In this document: in pieces, positions 1-8,694 of the stretch
How the letters are laid out: each line of letters starts with the position of its first letter
How positions within the stretch are numbered: position 1 is the first letter of the stretch
Source: Planktothrix paucivesiculata PCC 9631
GTDB taxonomy: Bacteria; Cyanobacteriota; Cyanobacteriia; Cyanobacteriales; Microcoleaceae
Length of the DNA: 64,000 nt
Direction of reading: 5' to 3'
NCBI RefSeq assembly: GCF_900009265.2
Contig: NZ_LR735026.1
Coordinates: forward strand, 195,521 to 259,520
Program-made: the position numbers and the translations under genes
The notes under the pieces: generated by a model
Seen by the model: the letters and a program-made list of their open reading frames with translations, nothing else
Databases searched by the model: none
Told to the model about the DNA's origin: nothing

Positions 1-175
1 TTTCCTCCGGGGTGAAATTTTGTCCTAACGCCGCCAGCAGGGCGTTAAACTGAGTCATATATTCATCGATCAAAGCCGGCGCGCAAGGGAGAACCAGTTG
101 TCCCCGGGCTGAAGTGAGTCGTTTCACTTTTAGTAAAAGTGCTTTTTCAATTAAACTTTGATCATTCACGGCCAT
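1..175 (-). CDS. Partial hypothetical protein (N-terminal part only)
   Basis: Reading inward from the left window edge on the minus strand, an open frame without stops encodes about 58 residues beginning MAVNDQSLIEKALLLKVKR. The rest of the gene lies outside the window. I chose the ATG at 175, but in-frame GTG and TTG codons lie 15-30 bases upstream and an AGAGGA-like ribosome site precedes them, so the start is uncertain. The visible part is helical, with no signal peptide or membrane segment. I do not recognise the family. Confidence 0.5.
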   Translation of the reverse strand, partial: MAVNDQSLIEKALLLKVKRLTSARGQLVLPCAPALIDEYMTQFNALLAALGQNFTPEE

Positions 176-372
176 CGATTGATTTATTGTCTCCACCAAT
201 GCAATATCCTCTAAATGCTGTATAGTGAGTCGCCCTGTTATTCTAATTTACAACAATAACATGGGAGATTGAAAACAAGTGTAGTTTGCGCCTAACCAAT
301 AAAAATTGAGCAACTTTGACACTGATAACCGATAACTAATAACTTATTAAGAAAATTTGGAGGTTAACAAAC

Positions 373-1383
373 GTGCAATGGATCACGAAAGCTGCTCTTA
401 TCCGCCTGGGGATTTTGTTAGCAGGTTTAATGTTTTTGCTAATCGCGATCGCCTCTTTAATGATATCCATGCCTGGAAAAACTTATTCAGGACAGTTACC
501 CCATCTGACCCCCTCTCAAGAACAGGTATCGCAGCAGTTAAACCGATATATTAAAATAATTGCCGATGATATTGGGGAACATAATTATATTTTTTATAAT
601 CAGTTAATTCAAGTAGAAAATTTTTTAAAAGAGCGGTTGAGTGACGCTGGTTATGCCGTAAAAACTCAAGAGTATGCCGTTGATGGAAAGATTTTTCGCA
701 ACTTAGAAATAGAAATTAGAGGGAGTGAAAAACCCGATGAAATTGTGATTGTTGGTGCTCATTATGATTCAGTTGTTGGTTCTCCAGGAGCTAATGATAA
801 TGCAACCGGAGCCGTTGCTATCTTGGCTTTAGCCGAAAAATTTGCTACCATTCAACCCAAACGAACTTTAAGGTTTTTAGAATTTGTCAATGAAGAACCT
901 CCTTTTTTCTGGTCAGAAAATATGGGAAGTTGGGTTTATGCCCAACGCTGCAAAGAACGCCAGGAAAATATTGTAGCAATGCTCAGTTTAGAAACGATGG
1001 GCTTTTACTCTCAGGCTGCGAATAGTCAACAATATCCGGTAAATATTTTAAAATTAATTTATCCCAGCCCAGGCAATTTTATCAGTTTTATTGGTAATAT
1101 TAGCTCTCGATCCTTAATTCATCAAGCGATCGGAAAATTTCGGAATTCTGCTAAATTTCCCTCCCAAGGCGTGAGTTTACCTAATTTTATTCCCGGCGTA
1201 GGATGGTCAGATCATTGGTCATTTTGGCAAGCTGGCTATCCCGCTTTGATGGTTACAGATACTGCCCCCTTTCGTTATCCCTATTATCATACTGAGCAGG
1301 ATACTCCCGAACACATTGACTATTCTGCCTTAACTCTTGTGATATCTGGATTAGAGTCTGTCATTCAAGATTTAACTGAGTAA
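373..1383 (+). CDS. M28 family zinc metallopeptidase, membrane-anchored
   Basis: Probable aminopeptidase-type metalloenzyme of family M28. Residues 9-32 form one hydrophobic helix (uncleaved anchor or signal). The catalytic domain follows with the family's metal ligands: H130 and D132 in GAHYDS, D142 in GANDNATG, the acidic pair at 174-175 in FVNEEPP, E207 in LSLETMG, and a late His in YYHTEQDTPEH. The full set suggests an active two-zinc enzyme facing the periplasm. The start is GTG at 373, set by a GGAGG ribosome site at 359-363. The 336-residue length is normal for small M28 proteins. The substrate cannot be told from sequence. Confidence 0.88.
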   Translation: MQWITKAALIRLGILLAGLMFLLIAIASLMISMPGKTYSGQLPHLTPSQEQVSQQLNRYIKIIADDIGEHNYIFYNQLIQVENFLKERLSDAGYAVKTQEYAVDGKIFRNLEIEIRGSEKPDEIVIVGAHYDSVVGSPGANDNATGAVAILALAEKFATIQPKRTLRFLEFVNEEPPFFWSENMGSWVYAQRCKERQENIVAMLSLETMGFYSQAANSQQYPVNILKLIYPSPGNFISFIGNISSRSLIHQAIGKFRNSAKFPSQGVSLPNFIPGVGWSDHWSFWQAGYPALMVTDTAPFRYPYYHTEQDTPEHIDYSALTLVISGLESVIQDLTE

Positions 1384-1454
1384 TCTAGCAGATCCGCAAA
1401 TATTGATTTAGGTACTTGTACAAAATCATGATACTATAGGAATATTGTCAATTT

Positions 1455-1772
1455 GGGGCTGTGGCTCAGGTGGATAGAGCAAGCGCCTCCTGAAGAATCG
1501 GGCACCCTGTGGGGAAACCCCGTGAGTGAATGTGGTCAAACTCAAGGAAGCCTAAGTCTGGAAACAGATACGGTAATCTTGAGCCAAGCTTTCCCTCTCA
1601 ACGAGGAAAGAAGGTGCAGAGACTGGCTCTAGGGAATAATAATTTTATTCTTTAGACAAACGGCCACCGCCTACGGGCGATATTCGCCTACGGTGAAGGA
1701 ATAGTCCAGAGAGTGGGGAAACTCACACAAATCTGAAGCGCTAGGTCGGCGGTTCAAATCCGCCCAGTCCCG
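1455..1772 (+). tRNA. tRNA-Arg (CCU), interrupted by a group I intron
   Basis: Exons 1455-1491 and 1736-1772 join to a 74-nt tRNA. The acceptor stem GGGGCTG pairs with CAGTCCC (one G-T pair) and the discriminator is G1772. The D stem is GCTC/GAGC, and the T arm is GGCGG-TTCAAAT-CCGCC. After splicing the anticodon stem AGCGC/GCGCT is perfect and its 7-nt loop is CUCCUAA, giving anticodon CCU for the rare AGG arginine codon. The interruption falls directly after the third anticodon base (36/37). The 3' CCA is not encoded. The PepSY-type gene begins 23 bases downstream. Confidence 0.93.
1492..1735 (+). other. Group I self-splicing intron in tRNA-Arg(CCU)
   Basis: The 244-nt insert follows a U (end of the 5' exon) and ends in G1735, as group I introns do. 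The exon's CCU can pair with GGG at 1500-1502 as a P1 helix with the usual U-G pair at the splice site. A GGGG-AAA-CCCC hairpin follows. Core elements are visible: a P3/P4/P6-like stretch near 1541-1590, GTGCAGAGACT near 1614, and its P7 partner ATAGTCC near 1702. It has no room for a homing endonuclease gene. The tRNA-Arg(CCU) insertion site is known in bacteria for IC3-type introns; the subgroup here is inferred. Confidence 0.88.
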
Positions 1773-1795
1773 TTGAATTTTGACTGAGCAAGATA

Positions 1796-2152
1796 ATGAA
1801 GTGGAATCAACACCTGAGAAAATGGCATCGTACCTTGGCACCGATTGTTTTGCTGCCTTTGTTTGTTACCGTTGCCACAGGTGTTTCCTATCGGTTGGGG
1901 AAAAGTTGGCTGGGACTATCCCGCGACCAAGTGCATTTCCTCATGAGTATCCACGAGGGCGAGTATTTAGGACAAACCTTAGAGCCACTTTATGTGTTGC
2001 TCAATGGTTTGGGCTTGCTCTGGATGCTAGTTACGGGCGCGATTATGGTATTTCAACAGATTAAACCCTTAAAAAAACTCCAATCTGGGATAGCTCAAGT
2101 CAAATCTTTATTTCAGAAGCCATCACTTCAACCCTTGGACGATGAAAAATAA
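1796..2152 (+). CDS. PepSY-associated transmembrane domain protein
   Basis: A 118-residue membrane protein with a basic N-terminus (KWNQHLRKWHRTLAP), a first helix around residues 16-36 and a second around 66-88. The N-terminal RKWHR followed by a helix containing VTVATG resembles the first helix of PepSY-associated TM proteins, where the His could bind haem or metal. It is much shorter than full PepSY-TM proteins, so it is a minimal member. Its function is unknown. The ATG at 1796 lies 23 bases after the tRNA-Arg, so the two may share a transcript. Confidence 0.7.
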   Translation: MKWNQHLRKWHRTLAPIVLLPLFVTVATGVSYRLGKSWLGLSRDQVHFLMSIHEGEYLGQTLEPLYVLLNGLGLLWMLVTGAIMVFQQIKPLKKLQSGIAQVKSLFQKPSLQPLDDEK

Positions 2153-2257
2153 TTGCTCCTCGGACGAGTCAGTCGTTCAGACGGCTCAAGGCTTCTGTGT
2201 TATATCCTGGTAGAATAGCCACCAGAAACAGGCTAAGATTTTTGCAAATAATTGATA

Positions 2258-2662
2258 ATGAAACCTCGTCGCACCCGTAGTCAAGACCGGATTCTCAGCC
2301 AACTCAAAACCCTAAAACGATCGGTTTCTGCTCAAGATCTGTATTTGGAGTTGCGGAAAACGAACCAAACAATGGGTTTAGCCACGGTTTATCGGTCTTT
2401 GGATGCTTTAAAACGGGAAGGGTTAATTCATGTCCGAACTTTAACGACGGGGGAAGCGGTTTATAGTTGTATGCAGCAAGACGAACATCATCTTACCTGT
2501 GTGGAATGTGGACGTTCGATTCCCCTGGATGAATGTCCTGTCCACCACCTAGAAATTGAACTTCAACAGTTGCACAATTTTAAAATTTATTACCATACCC
2601 TGGAATTTTTTGGGTTATGCGATCGCTGTAATCAGTTATCAGTAATCAGTAATCAGTTATAA
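2258..2662 (+). CDS. zur: Fur family metalloregulator, probably Zur (zinc uptake repressor)
   Basis: A winged-helix repressor of the Fur superfamily. The DNA-binding half (about 1-80) has ILSQLKTL, DLYLELR and GLATVYRSLDALKREGL. The dimerisation half has the structural zinc pairs CVEC and CDRC plus HHLTC. Strings such as YHTLEFFGLC and IPLDECPVHHLE match cyanobacterial Zur rather than FurA or PerR, as I recall those families; this assignment is moderate. I use the ATG at 2258; a TTG two codons earlier is unlikely. The last seven or so codons (SVISNQL and the stop) come from the adjacent ATCAGT-type repeat, so the C-terminus was extended by repeat sequence. Confidence 0.85.
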   Translation: MKPRRTRSQDRILSQLKTLKRSVSAQDLYLELRKTNQTMGLATVYRSLDALKREGLIHVRTLTTGEAVYSCMQQDEHHLTCVECGRSIPLDECPVHHLEIELQQLHNFKIYYHTLEFFGLCDRCNQLSVISNQL

Positions 2663-2762
2663 GTGTAATATTTTAATTTGAAAGCTACTGATTACTCTTA
2701 CACTGATAACGGATCAGTCCTGCACTGAATAACCAATCACTGATTATTGATAACTGATTAAA
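2632..2762. repeat. ATCAGTTA-type intergenic repeat cluster
   Basis: Repeated units of (A)TCAGT(T/A)A occur first in one orientation (2632-2660) and then as the complement (ACTGATTA, ACTGATAA) up to 2762, so the transcript could fold back. The cluster overlaps the end of the zur-like gene and reaches almost to the next start. A similar cluster lies at 43253-43345. Confidence 0.8.
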
Positions 2763-2768
2763 ACCACT

Positions 2769-4685
2769 ATGGGTACTAAGCGAATATACAGAGGTTTACC
2801 CTTATACTGGCATCAAGAAACGATGGCAAATGATCAACAATGGTTAGAGTCCATTGTTCGGAATACCGCACCCTTTTCTGATGCTTGGACAAAAGCTCGC
2901 ATTGTCCAACTGGCCTATGCTGTTCCCAAGGGAATCAAGACTCAAATCCTATATAATTTACCGCTCTATGGTGGTTATACTTCTGAATTAGAAATCGCAC
3001 AAGCCTTACGTTCTAGCTGTAATTTAGAAGAATATCCCGATTTTGATACTCAAGTTAATGAGGATTATGTAATTAGAGCCTTAAATAGTTGGCATAATAA
3101 ACAATTTGCTAAAGCGGTAAGTCGGAATTTTGAAATTTATGTTGATCGGGAATATTCCAATAGTTTTTTAGTCGTTAGTACCGCCCGCACCTCATTAAAT
3201 GTTGATCGACAATTGCCTCCTTTAGCAAAATTTCGTCCCTTATTTAATATTGCTGAAATGGGACGACTGATGCGCATGGGAAACTTTGAGCGTCTCACTT
3301 TGAAAACCCATGGCTATGCGACTCCAGCTTTTAAATTTTATCAAGAATTTATCGCCGAAATAGAGTCATTATCCGTGAAAGGGCCAATTAATAAAATCGG
3401 AACCTTAGAAAATCGGAGTGTTTATATTGGTTATCATTGGCCGAGTGAAATGCCCTTAATTCATCCTGGATTATGGAGTGATATGGGAGAACAAAAAGGT
3501 CTTTCATTAAAGTTTTTATTTATTGTTGCCCTGTTAGCTTGGATATTTGGCACGGGATTTTATATTATCTTAAGTTTAATTGTCGTTCCTCTGTTAGATT
3601 TATTGGGAATAAAACTATCATTATCTCCCCTCTGGCATTGGTTTAATTGGCATCAAATTTCTGATTTAATCGCTCAATGGAATGGAGTAACCCTAACGGT
3701 TTTTGTTCTGTGGTTATTATTAATGCAAATTTTAAGAATTTCTGTTTATCAACGCGATCGCTATCGAGCTATTCACTATGGCGCACCGGATTTAGCAGAA
3801 TTTTTTTGGAGACTCGATAAAGTTTTAGGGGAAAATCCCTATACATCTATGCCATTTTATGAACCCCAAAAAGAAACTATAATTGCTAATTATTATAACC
3901 AAAACTTCCCCCCCATGAATGTTAATTTAATTGGTCATAGTATGGGAGGTTTGGTAATTATAAATGTCCTAAGAATTCTCTCGGATCGGTTTGGAAAAGA
4001 AGATCGCTTGGAATATGAAAAAAACAACATGGGTGATTACCTACAACTAGACAAACTGATTTTAACTTCTCCTGATATTCCCTTAGAATTTCTTCGAGAA
4101 GGTCGGAATAATTATGTCCGTTCTGCTATTTTACGATGTAATGAAATTTATTTATTTTCTAGTGATCGAGATTTGATTCTTCGCTATCTTTCTATTTTAG
4201 GCAATTGGTTTAGTGAACCTAGTATAGAAATGTCAGGATTACGATTAGGAAATGTTTATTTAAAACCCTGTAAAAATCCCAATAATCAAATAGTATATCA
4301 ACCCTATATTCGGGTAATGATTAGTTCTCAATCGGCAGTTCAACCCACATCAGCCTATGATTTATTTGAAAAATTCAACTATATAGATTGTTCACAAATG
4401 CCCGGATTAAATTGTATCTCTCTCCCCTTAAATGTTTGGACAAGTCTAATTATTGATCTAACAAATACCCTATTTTTTATTGCTGGGAAAGTTGATATTC
4501 ATGGCGGTTATCACTTCACCAACACCACCAGTTTCGACATTTTGAAATTTTTAATTACCCGAGATGGATTATCTCGAACAGAAACCTTAGCAGAAATCAA
4601 TCACCTAATTAGCGGGAAACCTGTTTTATTTTTACCCTCTGATCAACAAGTTGGAAATAGCAGTGACCCAGACCTTGAAGATTAA
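2769..4685 (+). CDS. Membrane alpha/beta-hydrolase-fold protein (lipase/esterase-like)
   Basis: A 638-residue protein. The middle carries two hydrophobic segments at about 249-277 and 303-325. A hydrolase-type region follows with the nucleophile elbow GHSMGG at about 389-394. The segment around VYIGYHWPSEMP (about 217-229) resembles the first strand region of DUF900-like hydrolases, so the two membrane helices appear to be inserted into the hydrolase fold. Candidate acidic and His residues lie further on (SSDRDLIL, DIHGGYHF at about 575-583). The function may be lipid or ester hydrolysis at the membrane, which is inference. ATG at 2769 is the start. No obvious partner gene. Confidence 0.65.
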   Translation: MGTKRIYRGLPLYWHQETMANDQQWLESIVRNTAPFSDAWTKARIVQLAYAVPKGIKTQILYNLPLYGGYTSELEIAQALRSSCNLEEYPDFDTQVNEDYVIRALNSWHNKQFAKAVSRNFEIYVDREYSNSFLVVSTARTSLNVDRQLPPLAKFRPLFNIAEMGRLMRMGNFERLTLKTHGYATPAFKFYQEFIAEIESLSVKGPINKIGTLENRSVYIGYHWPSEMPLIHPGLWSDMGEQKGLSLKFLFIVALLAWIFGTGFYIILSLIVVPLLDLLGIKLSLSPLWHWFNWHQISDLIAQWNGVTLTVFVLWLLLMQILRISVYQRDRYRAIHYGAPDLAEFFWRLDKVLGENPYTSMPFYEPQKETIIANYYNQNFPPMNVNLIGHSMGGLVIINVLRILSDRFGKEDRLEYEKNNMGDYLQLDKLILTSPDIPLEFLREGRNNYVRSAILRCNEIYLFSSDRDLILRYLSILGNWFSEPSIEMSGLRLGNVYLKPCKNPNNQIVYQPYIRVMISSQSAVQPTSAYDLFEKFNYIDCSQMPGLNCISLPLNVWTSLIIDLTNTLFFIAGKVDIHGGYHFTNTTSFDILKFLITRDGLSRTETLAEINHLISGKPVLFLPSDQQVGNSSDPDLED

Positions 4686-4794
4686 ATATAATTTAAAAAT
4701 ACCTGAAAACCTTTGACCTTGTGTAAATCGAAGAAGATTTGGCAGTTTTAGCAGGAACTGGGACAATAAAAAAATCCCTTTCAGATTCAGATAT

Positions 4795-5193
4795 ATGAAA
4801 CCTAAAATTAAAGACCCCATAGCTTGGCAACAGGCTGAACTCCTAATGCAGCCTGCGTTGATCCGCCTCCTAGACAACATTCGCAAACAATTAGACCAAT
4901 CTATTTGGAAAGGAACTTATCAGGAAGTTCAAGATCCTGTGCCGGGATATCGGTTAGAATTGGAGCATAATGGTCAGCAAATCACCGTTGATATTTGGGA
5001 ATTGTGTTATCAGATCTGTTTTCAAAACTATCGCCCTACTCATGTCGCCGAAGAAAGTCTTGAGGTTGAAATTGATATGAACTTAATTGATCAAGAAATA
5101 GGAGATGTAGATTGGCAAAACCTGGAAAATAAAACTCGTAAAATTATTCAAGATTTATTTGCTAATTTACCCTCAGATGCTCCCCATTCTTGA
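4795..5193 (+). CDS. Conserved hypothetical protein
   Basis: A 132-residue soluble acidic protein beginning MKPKIKDPIAWQQAELLMQP. It has an N-terminal helical stretch, a beta-rich middle (PGYRLELEHNGQQITVDIW), and an acidic helical end. No known motif, signal or membrane helix. It stands alone on the plus strand, 109 bases after the hydrolase gene and 58 before ygfZ. It reads like a real gene (clear ATG, low-complexity-free sequence), but I do not recognise the family. Confidence 0.65.
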   Translation: MKPKIKDPIAWQQAELLMQPALIRLLDNIRKQLDQSIWKGTYQEVQDPVPGYRLELEHNGQQITVDIWELCYQICFQNYRPTHVAEESLEVEIDMNLIDQEIGDVDWQNLENKTRKIIQDLFANLPSDAPHS

Positions 5194-5251
5194 TCTTAAT
5201 TCTCTATACTCGTCAATGTTGAAAAAATTTTAAATTTCGCTGACTCCCGCC

Positions 5252-6310
5252 ATGATTTCAGAATTACAGAATTTACAAGCCTCTATGGGGGCCGGGTTTG
5301 AAACCTTAAACACAGGGGAAACTATTCCCATCAGTTTTGGCAATGATGCTGAAGCCATCACCGCCACAAAACAGGGTGTTGCGATCTATGATCGGTCTCA
5401 CTGGGGACTATTAAAAATTTCAGGAGCAGATCGACTGCGATTTTTACATAATCAAAGCACCAATTCCATTGAGAATTTCAAACCCGGAGAAGGTTGTGAT
5501 ACGGTATTTGTCACTTCCACGGCTCGAACTCTTGATTTAGCAACGGCCTTGATCACCGAAGATGCCATTCTTGTTTTAGTTTCGCCCAACCGTCGCCAAC
5601 AACTCATGCAATGGCTAGATCGGTATATTTTTCCCATGGATCAAGTACAACTGCAAGATATCACAAAGGATTATGCGGTTTTTAGTCTCCTGGGCCCCAA
5701 TAGTTCCCAGGTTCTTAATCCATTCGGGATCATGGACTTACAACAAAAATCCTACGGCTCCCATCAATGGGTGGAAATTGCGGGTTCAAATCTTCGCATC
5801 GCCGTGGGGAGTGGTTTAGACACCTCTGGATATACTCTCATCCTTGATCGAGCGATCGCCACCTCAATTTGGCAAGTCTTAACCCAGGGGGGTGCTGTTC
5901 CTTTAGGGGAAAGGGTTTGGGAGCATTTACGGGTTTTAGCGGGTCGTCCCGCACCGGATGCGGAACTGACAGAAGATTACAACCCCCTAGAAGCGGGTTT
6001 ATGGCAAACCCTATCTTTTGATAAGGGCTGTTACATTGGTCAAGAAACAATTACTCGTCTGAATACTTATAAAGGTGTTAAACAAAAACTCTGGGGTATT
6101 CGTTTAAATGCACCTGTTTCAGAAGGAACTCCGATATTAATTGATGATGTTAAAGTCGGAAAATTAACCAGTTATACTAATGGCGATGGAAACCATTTTG
6201 GTTTGGGTTATATTAGAACCAAAGCTGGTGGCGTCAGTTCAAAAGTTAAAGTAGGTGAAGTAGATGGAGAAGTTGTAGATGTTCCTTTTTTAAACCATCC
6301 ACTTGTATAG
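5252..6310 (+). CDS. ygfZ: Folate-binding protein YgfZ (GcvT-like)
   Basis: A tetrahydrofolate-binding protein of the GcvT/YgfZ family, implicated in repair or assembly of certain iron-sulfur enzymes. The family signature K-G-C-Y-x-G-Q-E appears as DKGCYIGQETITRL at about residues 257-270, including the conserved Cys. The N-terminal half has the GcvT-like fold (IYDRSHWGLLKISGADRLRFLHNQ). The 352-residue length is normal. ATG at 5252; no strong ribosome site. It is convergent with the GNAT gene. Confidence 0.9.
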   Translation: MISELQNLQASMGAGFETLNTGETIPISFGNDAEAITATKQGVAIYDRSHWGLLKISGADRLRFLHNQSTNSIENFKPGEGCDTVFVTSTARTLDLATALITEDAILVLVSPNRRQQLMQWLDRYIFPMDQVQLQDITKDYAVFSLLGPNSSQVLNPFGIMDLQQKSYGSHQWVEIAGSNLRIAVGSGLDTSGYTLILDRAIATSIWQVLTQGGAVPLGERVWEHLRVLAGRPAPDAELTEDYNPLEAGLWQTLSFDKGCYIGQETITRLNTYKGVKQKLWGIRLNAPVSEGTPILIDDVKVGKLTSYTNGDGNHFGLGYIRTKAGGVSSKVKVGEVDGEVVDVPFLNHPLV

Positions 6311-6331
6311 AATTCAGCTTGATCATGCCTA

Positions 6332-6368
6332 AGTCCCACGCCTTCTTTGTCTGTCAGAACGTGGGGCT
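6332..6368. repeat. Bulged hairpin between convergent genes
   Basis: AGTCCCACG (6332-6340) pairs with CGTGGGGCT (6360-6368), allowing one G-T pair. An inner TTCT/AGAA helix is separated by a CC bulge. No T-run follows on either strand, so it is not a classic terminator. Such hairpins occur at ends of IS200/IS605-type elements and as dispersed repeats; here it is orphaned. Confidence 0.5.
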
Positions 6369-6430
6369 GCTTCCAGAAAAAGATTATCGATTTACAGGAA
6401 AATTAATGATCATTAATCAATATTTTACCT

Positions 6431-6886
6431 CTATTCTGTTGAACAAACTAAACGAATAAATTCACAAGGATAACCGGAAATATTGCTATTAAAAGTGCCA
6501 ATTTCTTGAAATCCTGCGTTTTTATAAAATGCGATCGCCCGGTGATTTCCTGCCATCACAATTGTATAAATAGGAGTACCAATCAGGTTTAAAGCTAACT
6601 GTAATAACCGTTTACCAATGCCTTGATTTTGATAATCGGGATCAACATATAACAACGCAATACAGTGGGAATCGAGGGCAATAAAAGCGACAACTTTTTT
6701 CCCTTCACAGGCTACGAATTTATCATAAGTATAGCAAATATGATGAACATTGGGATTTTGTTCCAGAGGTCTCATTGCCCTTAAATCACAAGACCCTTTA
6801 AATTCATCGGGTTGGGAGCGATCATGCACCCGACAAATAGCCGACCAATCGCTTTCTAAATAAGGACGAATATTAATTATTTTCAT
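6431..6886 (-). CDS. GNAT family N-acetyltransferase
   Basis: A 151-residue acetyl-CoA-dependent acyltransferase. The acetyl-CoA loop is QNQGIGKRLLQ, matching Q/RxxGxG/A, preceded by LLYVDPDY. The C-terminal GNHRAIAFYKNAGFQEIG is the usual beta5-alpha4 region. The acceptor substrate is unknown. It starts 6 bases downstream of the stop of the SLH protein gene, so the two are probably co-transcribed. Confidence 0.88.
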   Translation of the reverse strand: MKIINIRPYLESDWSAICRVHDRSQPDEFKGSCDLRAMRPLEQNPNVHHICYTYDKFVACEGKKVVAFIALDSHCIALLYVDPDYQNQGIGKRLLQLALNLIGTPIYTIVMAGNHRAIAFYKNAGFQEIGTFNSNISGYPCEFIRLVCSTE

Positions 6887-6892
6887 TCATGT

Positions 6893-8572
6893 TTAGACAA
6901 ATTGTGGACGTTCTAAAACCTGGGAAAATAGGGTTTTAAATTCATTTTTTTGGGTTTCTAATTCCATCATTTGTTTCCAGGTTTCATAAAAGAAAAATGT
7001 GGTTCCGGCAAATTGGCGATCGCGAGTCAGTTGAATTTGTTCTTTAACATTAACAAAAGACATGGGTTTAATTCTTAACCCCGTTAAAATTCCAATACTA
7101 ACCGGAATATGGCTTTTTGCTTCCAAAAGTTCAGGACGTTTTAAATCTGCTAAAAAGCCATTAATATCATCTCGATAAACTTGTAAAACCAATTCTTCTA
7201 AATAACCTTCTTGTTCCCAGGTTTTCCAATCTTGTAAAAACTGAGAATAGGCATAAAGATAAGGATTTGGAGATAAAGAAAGAATACAATTCGGTTTATA
7301 ATCTTTGATCACCCAGAAAACTCGGTTAACAAATTCTGTGATTTTTTTCGCTCTCCAACTTACCCAATTTGCTTCTTGAAAGTCTGCGGGGGGTTGGGAA
7401 TTTCCCGTTTCTTTCCGATATAATTGGATTGTAAACTCATCATAGCCTAAATCTACGGGTAAACCAAAATGATCATCAAATTGAATCCCATCAATATCAT
7501 AGTTTCTGATTACTTCAATGATTAAACCTAAAAGAAACTGTTGGACTTGGGGGTGAAAGGGATTTAACCATAATTGATTAACTTGACTTTCTTTATAAAC
7601 TTTCGTACCATCTTGACGACAGGTAATCCAATGGGGACGCAGTTCAACAATTTTAGAGTTTGGGGGAACCATGAACCCATATTCAAACCAAGGAATCACA
7701 CTAATCTTTTTTTCTTTGGCTAAGGGAATCATTTCCTTGAGAATATCTCGGTCTTTTAATTCAGGAATCGGATAGATTTGAGTTCCGGTAAACCGTTCCA
7801 TTAAAACACTCGGATAAAGGGTATAACCGTTATTCCAAATGGTAGGATAGACCGTATTAAAATTACATTCTGCTAATAAATCAAAAGCATTAATTAAAGC
7901 ATTTTTAGATAACAAAACATCGCTATCAATATTGGTTAACCAAACTCCCCTTAATTCACCCCGCGGAACGGGAATAATTGGCGGTTTAACAATATACTTT
8001 TCAGCAATAGTTAAGGGCTCATCAACTTGGCGCAACGCTTGACAAAAAAATACAGCTACTTCGGCGCGAGTTGCGGGTTTATTCGGGTTTAAAAGTTTCA
8101 CCTCTGGATAATTAACAACTAAGCCAAATTCAATCGCCGCCGCGATCGCATTTTTAGCATAATTAGGAACATCTTTTGCATCATTTAAACTTTGATTTAG
8201 GGTTTTAATAATAGATTGACTGGGTTCATAATTTAACCCTTTGACTAAAGCGACTAATGCTTGAACTCTAGGGATATTTTGTTGGGGTTTAAAACTTTGG
8301 TCTTCATAACCACTCATAAACCCCGTACTATAGGTTTTTTGAATTACGCTATAAGCCCAAAAATTCGACGAAATATCCTTAAACTGGAGCGGTTCTCGAA
8401 TGTCTAAAAGTTGGGGAAAGGCTTTAATCAGCATCGTGGCAAACTCAGCACGAGTTAAGGTTGCATCGGGCTTAAAGGTTCCATCTCGATAGCCACTGAT
8501 AATGCCTTTATTTGCCAGAGTTTCTATACTGTTTTTGGCCCAATGATTGGTTATATCTGTAAAGTTTACCAT
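6893..8572 (-). CDS. SLH-domain protein with family-10-like glycosyl hydrolase (DUF187/GHL10) domain
   Basis: A 559-residue protein. Three SLH domains fill residues 1 to about 185 (FTDITNHWAKNSIETLANKG..., FKDISSNFWAYSVIQ..., LNDAKDVPNYAKNAI...), followed by a TIM-barrel DUF187/GHL10 domain from about 205 (RGVWLTNIDSDVL, NFNTVYPTIWNNGYTLYPS, IDGIQFDDHFG). SLH domains normally tether proteins to cell-wall polymer, and GHL10 proteins are thought to act on surface glycans. No signal peptide is visible at the N-terminus, which begins directly with VNFTDITNHW; either the true start is further upstream or export is unusual. It is followed closely by the GNAT gene. Confidence 0.87.
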   Translation of the reverse strand: MVNFTDITNHWAKNSIETLANKGIISGYRDGTFKPDATLTRAEFATMLIKAFPQLLDIREPLQFKDISSNFWAYSVIQKTYSTGFMSGYEDQSFKPQQNIPRVQALVALVKGLNYEPSQSIIKTLNQSLNDAKDVPNYAKNAIAAAIEFGLVVNYPEVKLLNPNKPATRAEVAVFFCQALRQVDEPLTIAEKYIVKPPIIPVPRGELRGVWLTNIDSDVLLSKNALINAFDLLAECNFNTVYPTIWNNGYTLYPSVLMERFTGTQIYPIPELKDRDILKEMIPLAKEKKISVIPWFEYGFMVPPNSKIVELRPHWITCRQDGTKVYKESQVNQLWLNPFHPQVQQFLLGLIIEVIRNYDIDGIQFDDHFGLPVDLGYDEFTIQLYRKETGNSQPPADFQEANWVSWRAKKITEFVNRVFWVIKDYKPNCILSLSPNPYLYAYSQFLQDWKTWEQEGYLEELVLQVYRDDINGFLADLKRPELLEAKSHIPVSIGILTGLRIKPMSFVNVKEQIQLTRDRQFAGTTFFFYETWKQMMELETQKNEFKTLFSQVLERPQFV

Positions 8573-8694
8573 GAAGTTTAAAGGGGGTAAAATTGGTTAA
8601 AGATTTCTGTTTAATTGTTAATATTTTTGAATAAAATGATACAATCCATTAACTTTGCCTCTAATTAGATTCAGAAAGAATATAATAACAGTAT

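Noticed and set aside
1780-2064. 94-codon open frame overlapping the PepSY-type gene
   Set aside because: It overlaps the real membrane-protein gene in another frame, and its translation (many Cys/His/Arg in no pattern) does not look like a protein.
2632-2762. Repeat cluster considered as CRISPR or riboswitch
   Set aside because: Units are only 7-8 bases, overlap each other and have no spacers; same type as cluster 43253-43345.
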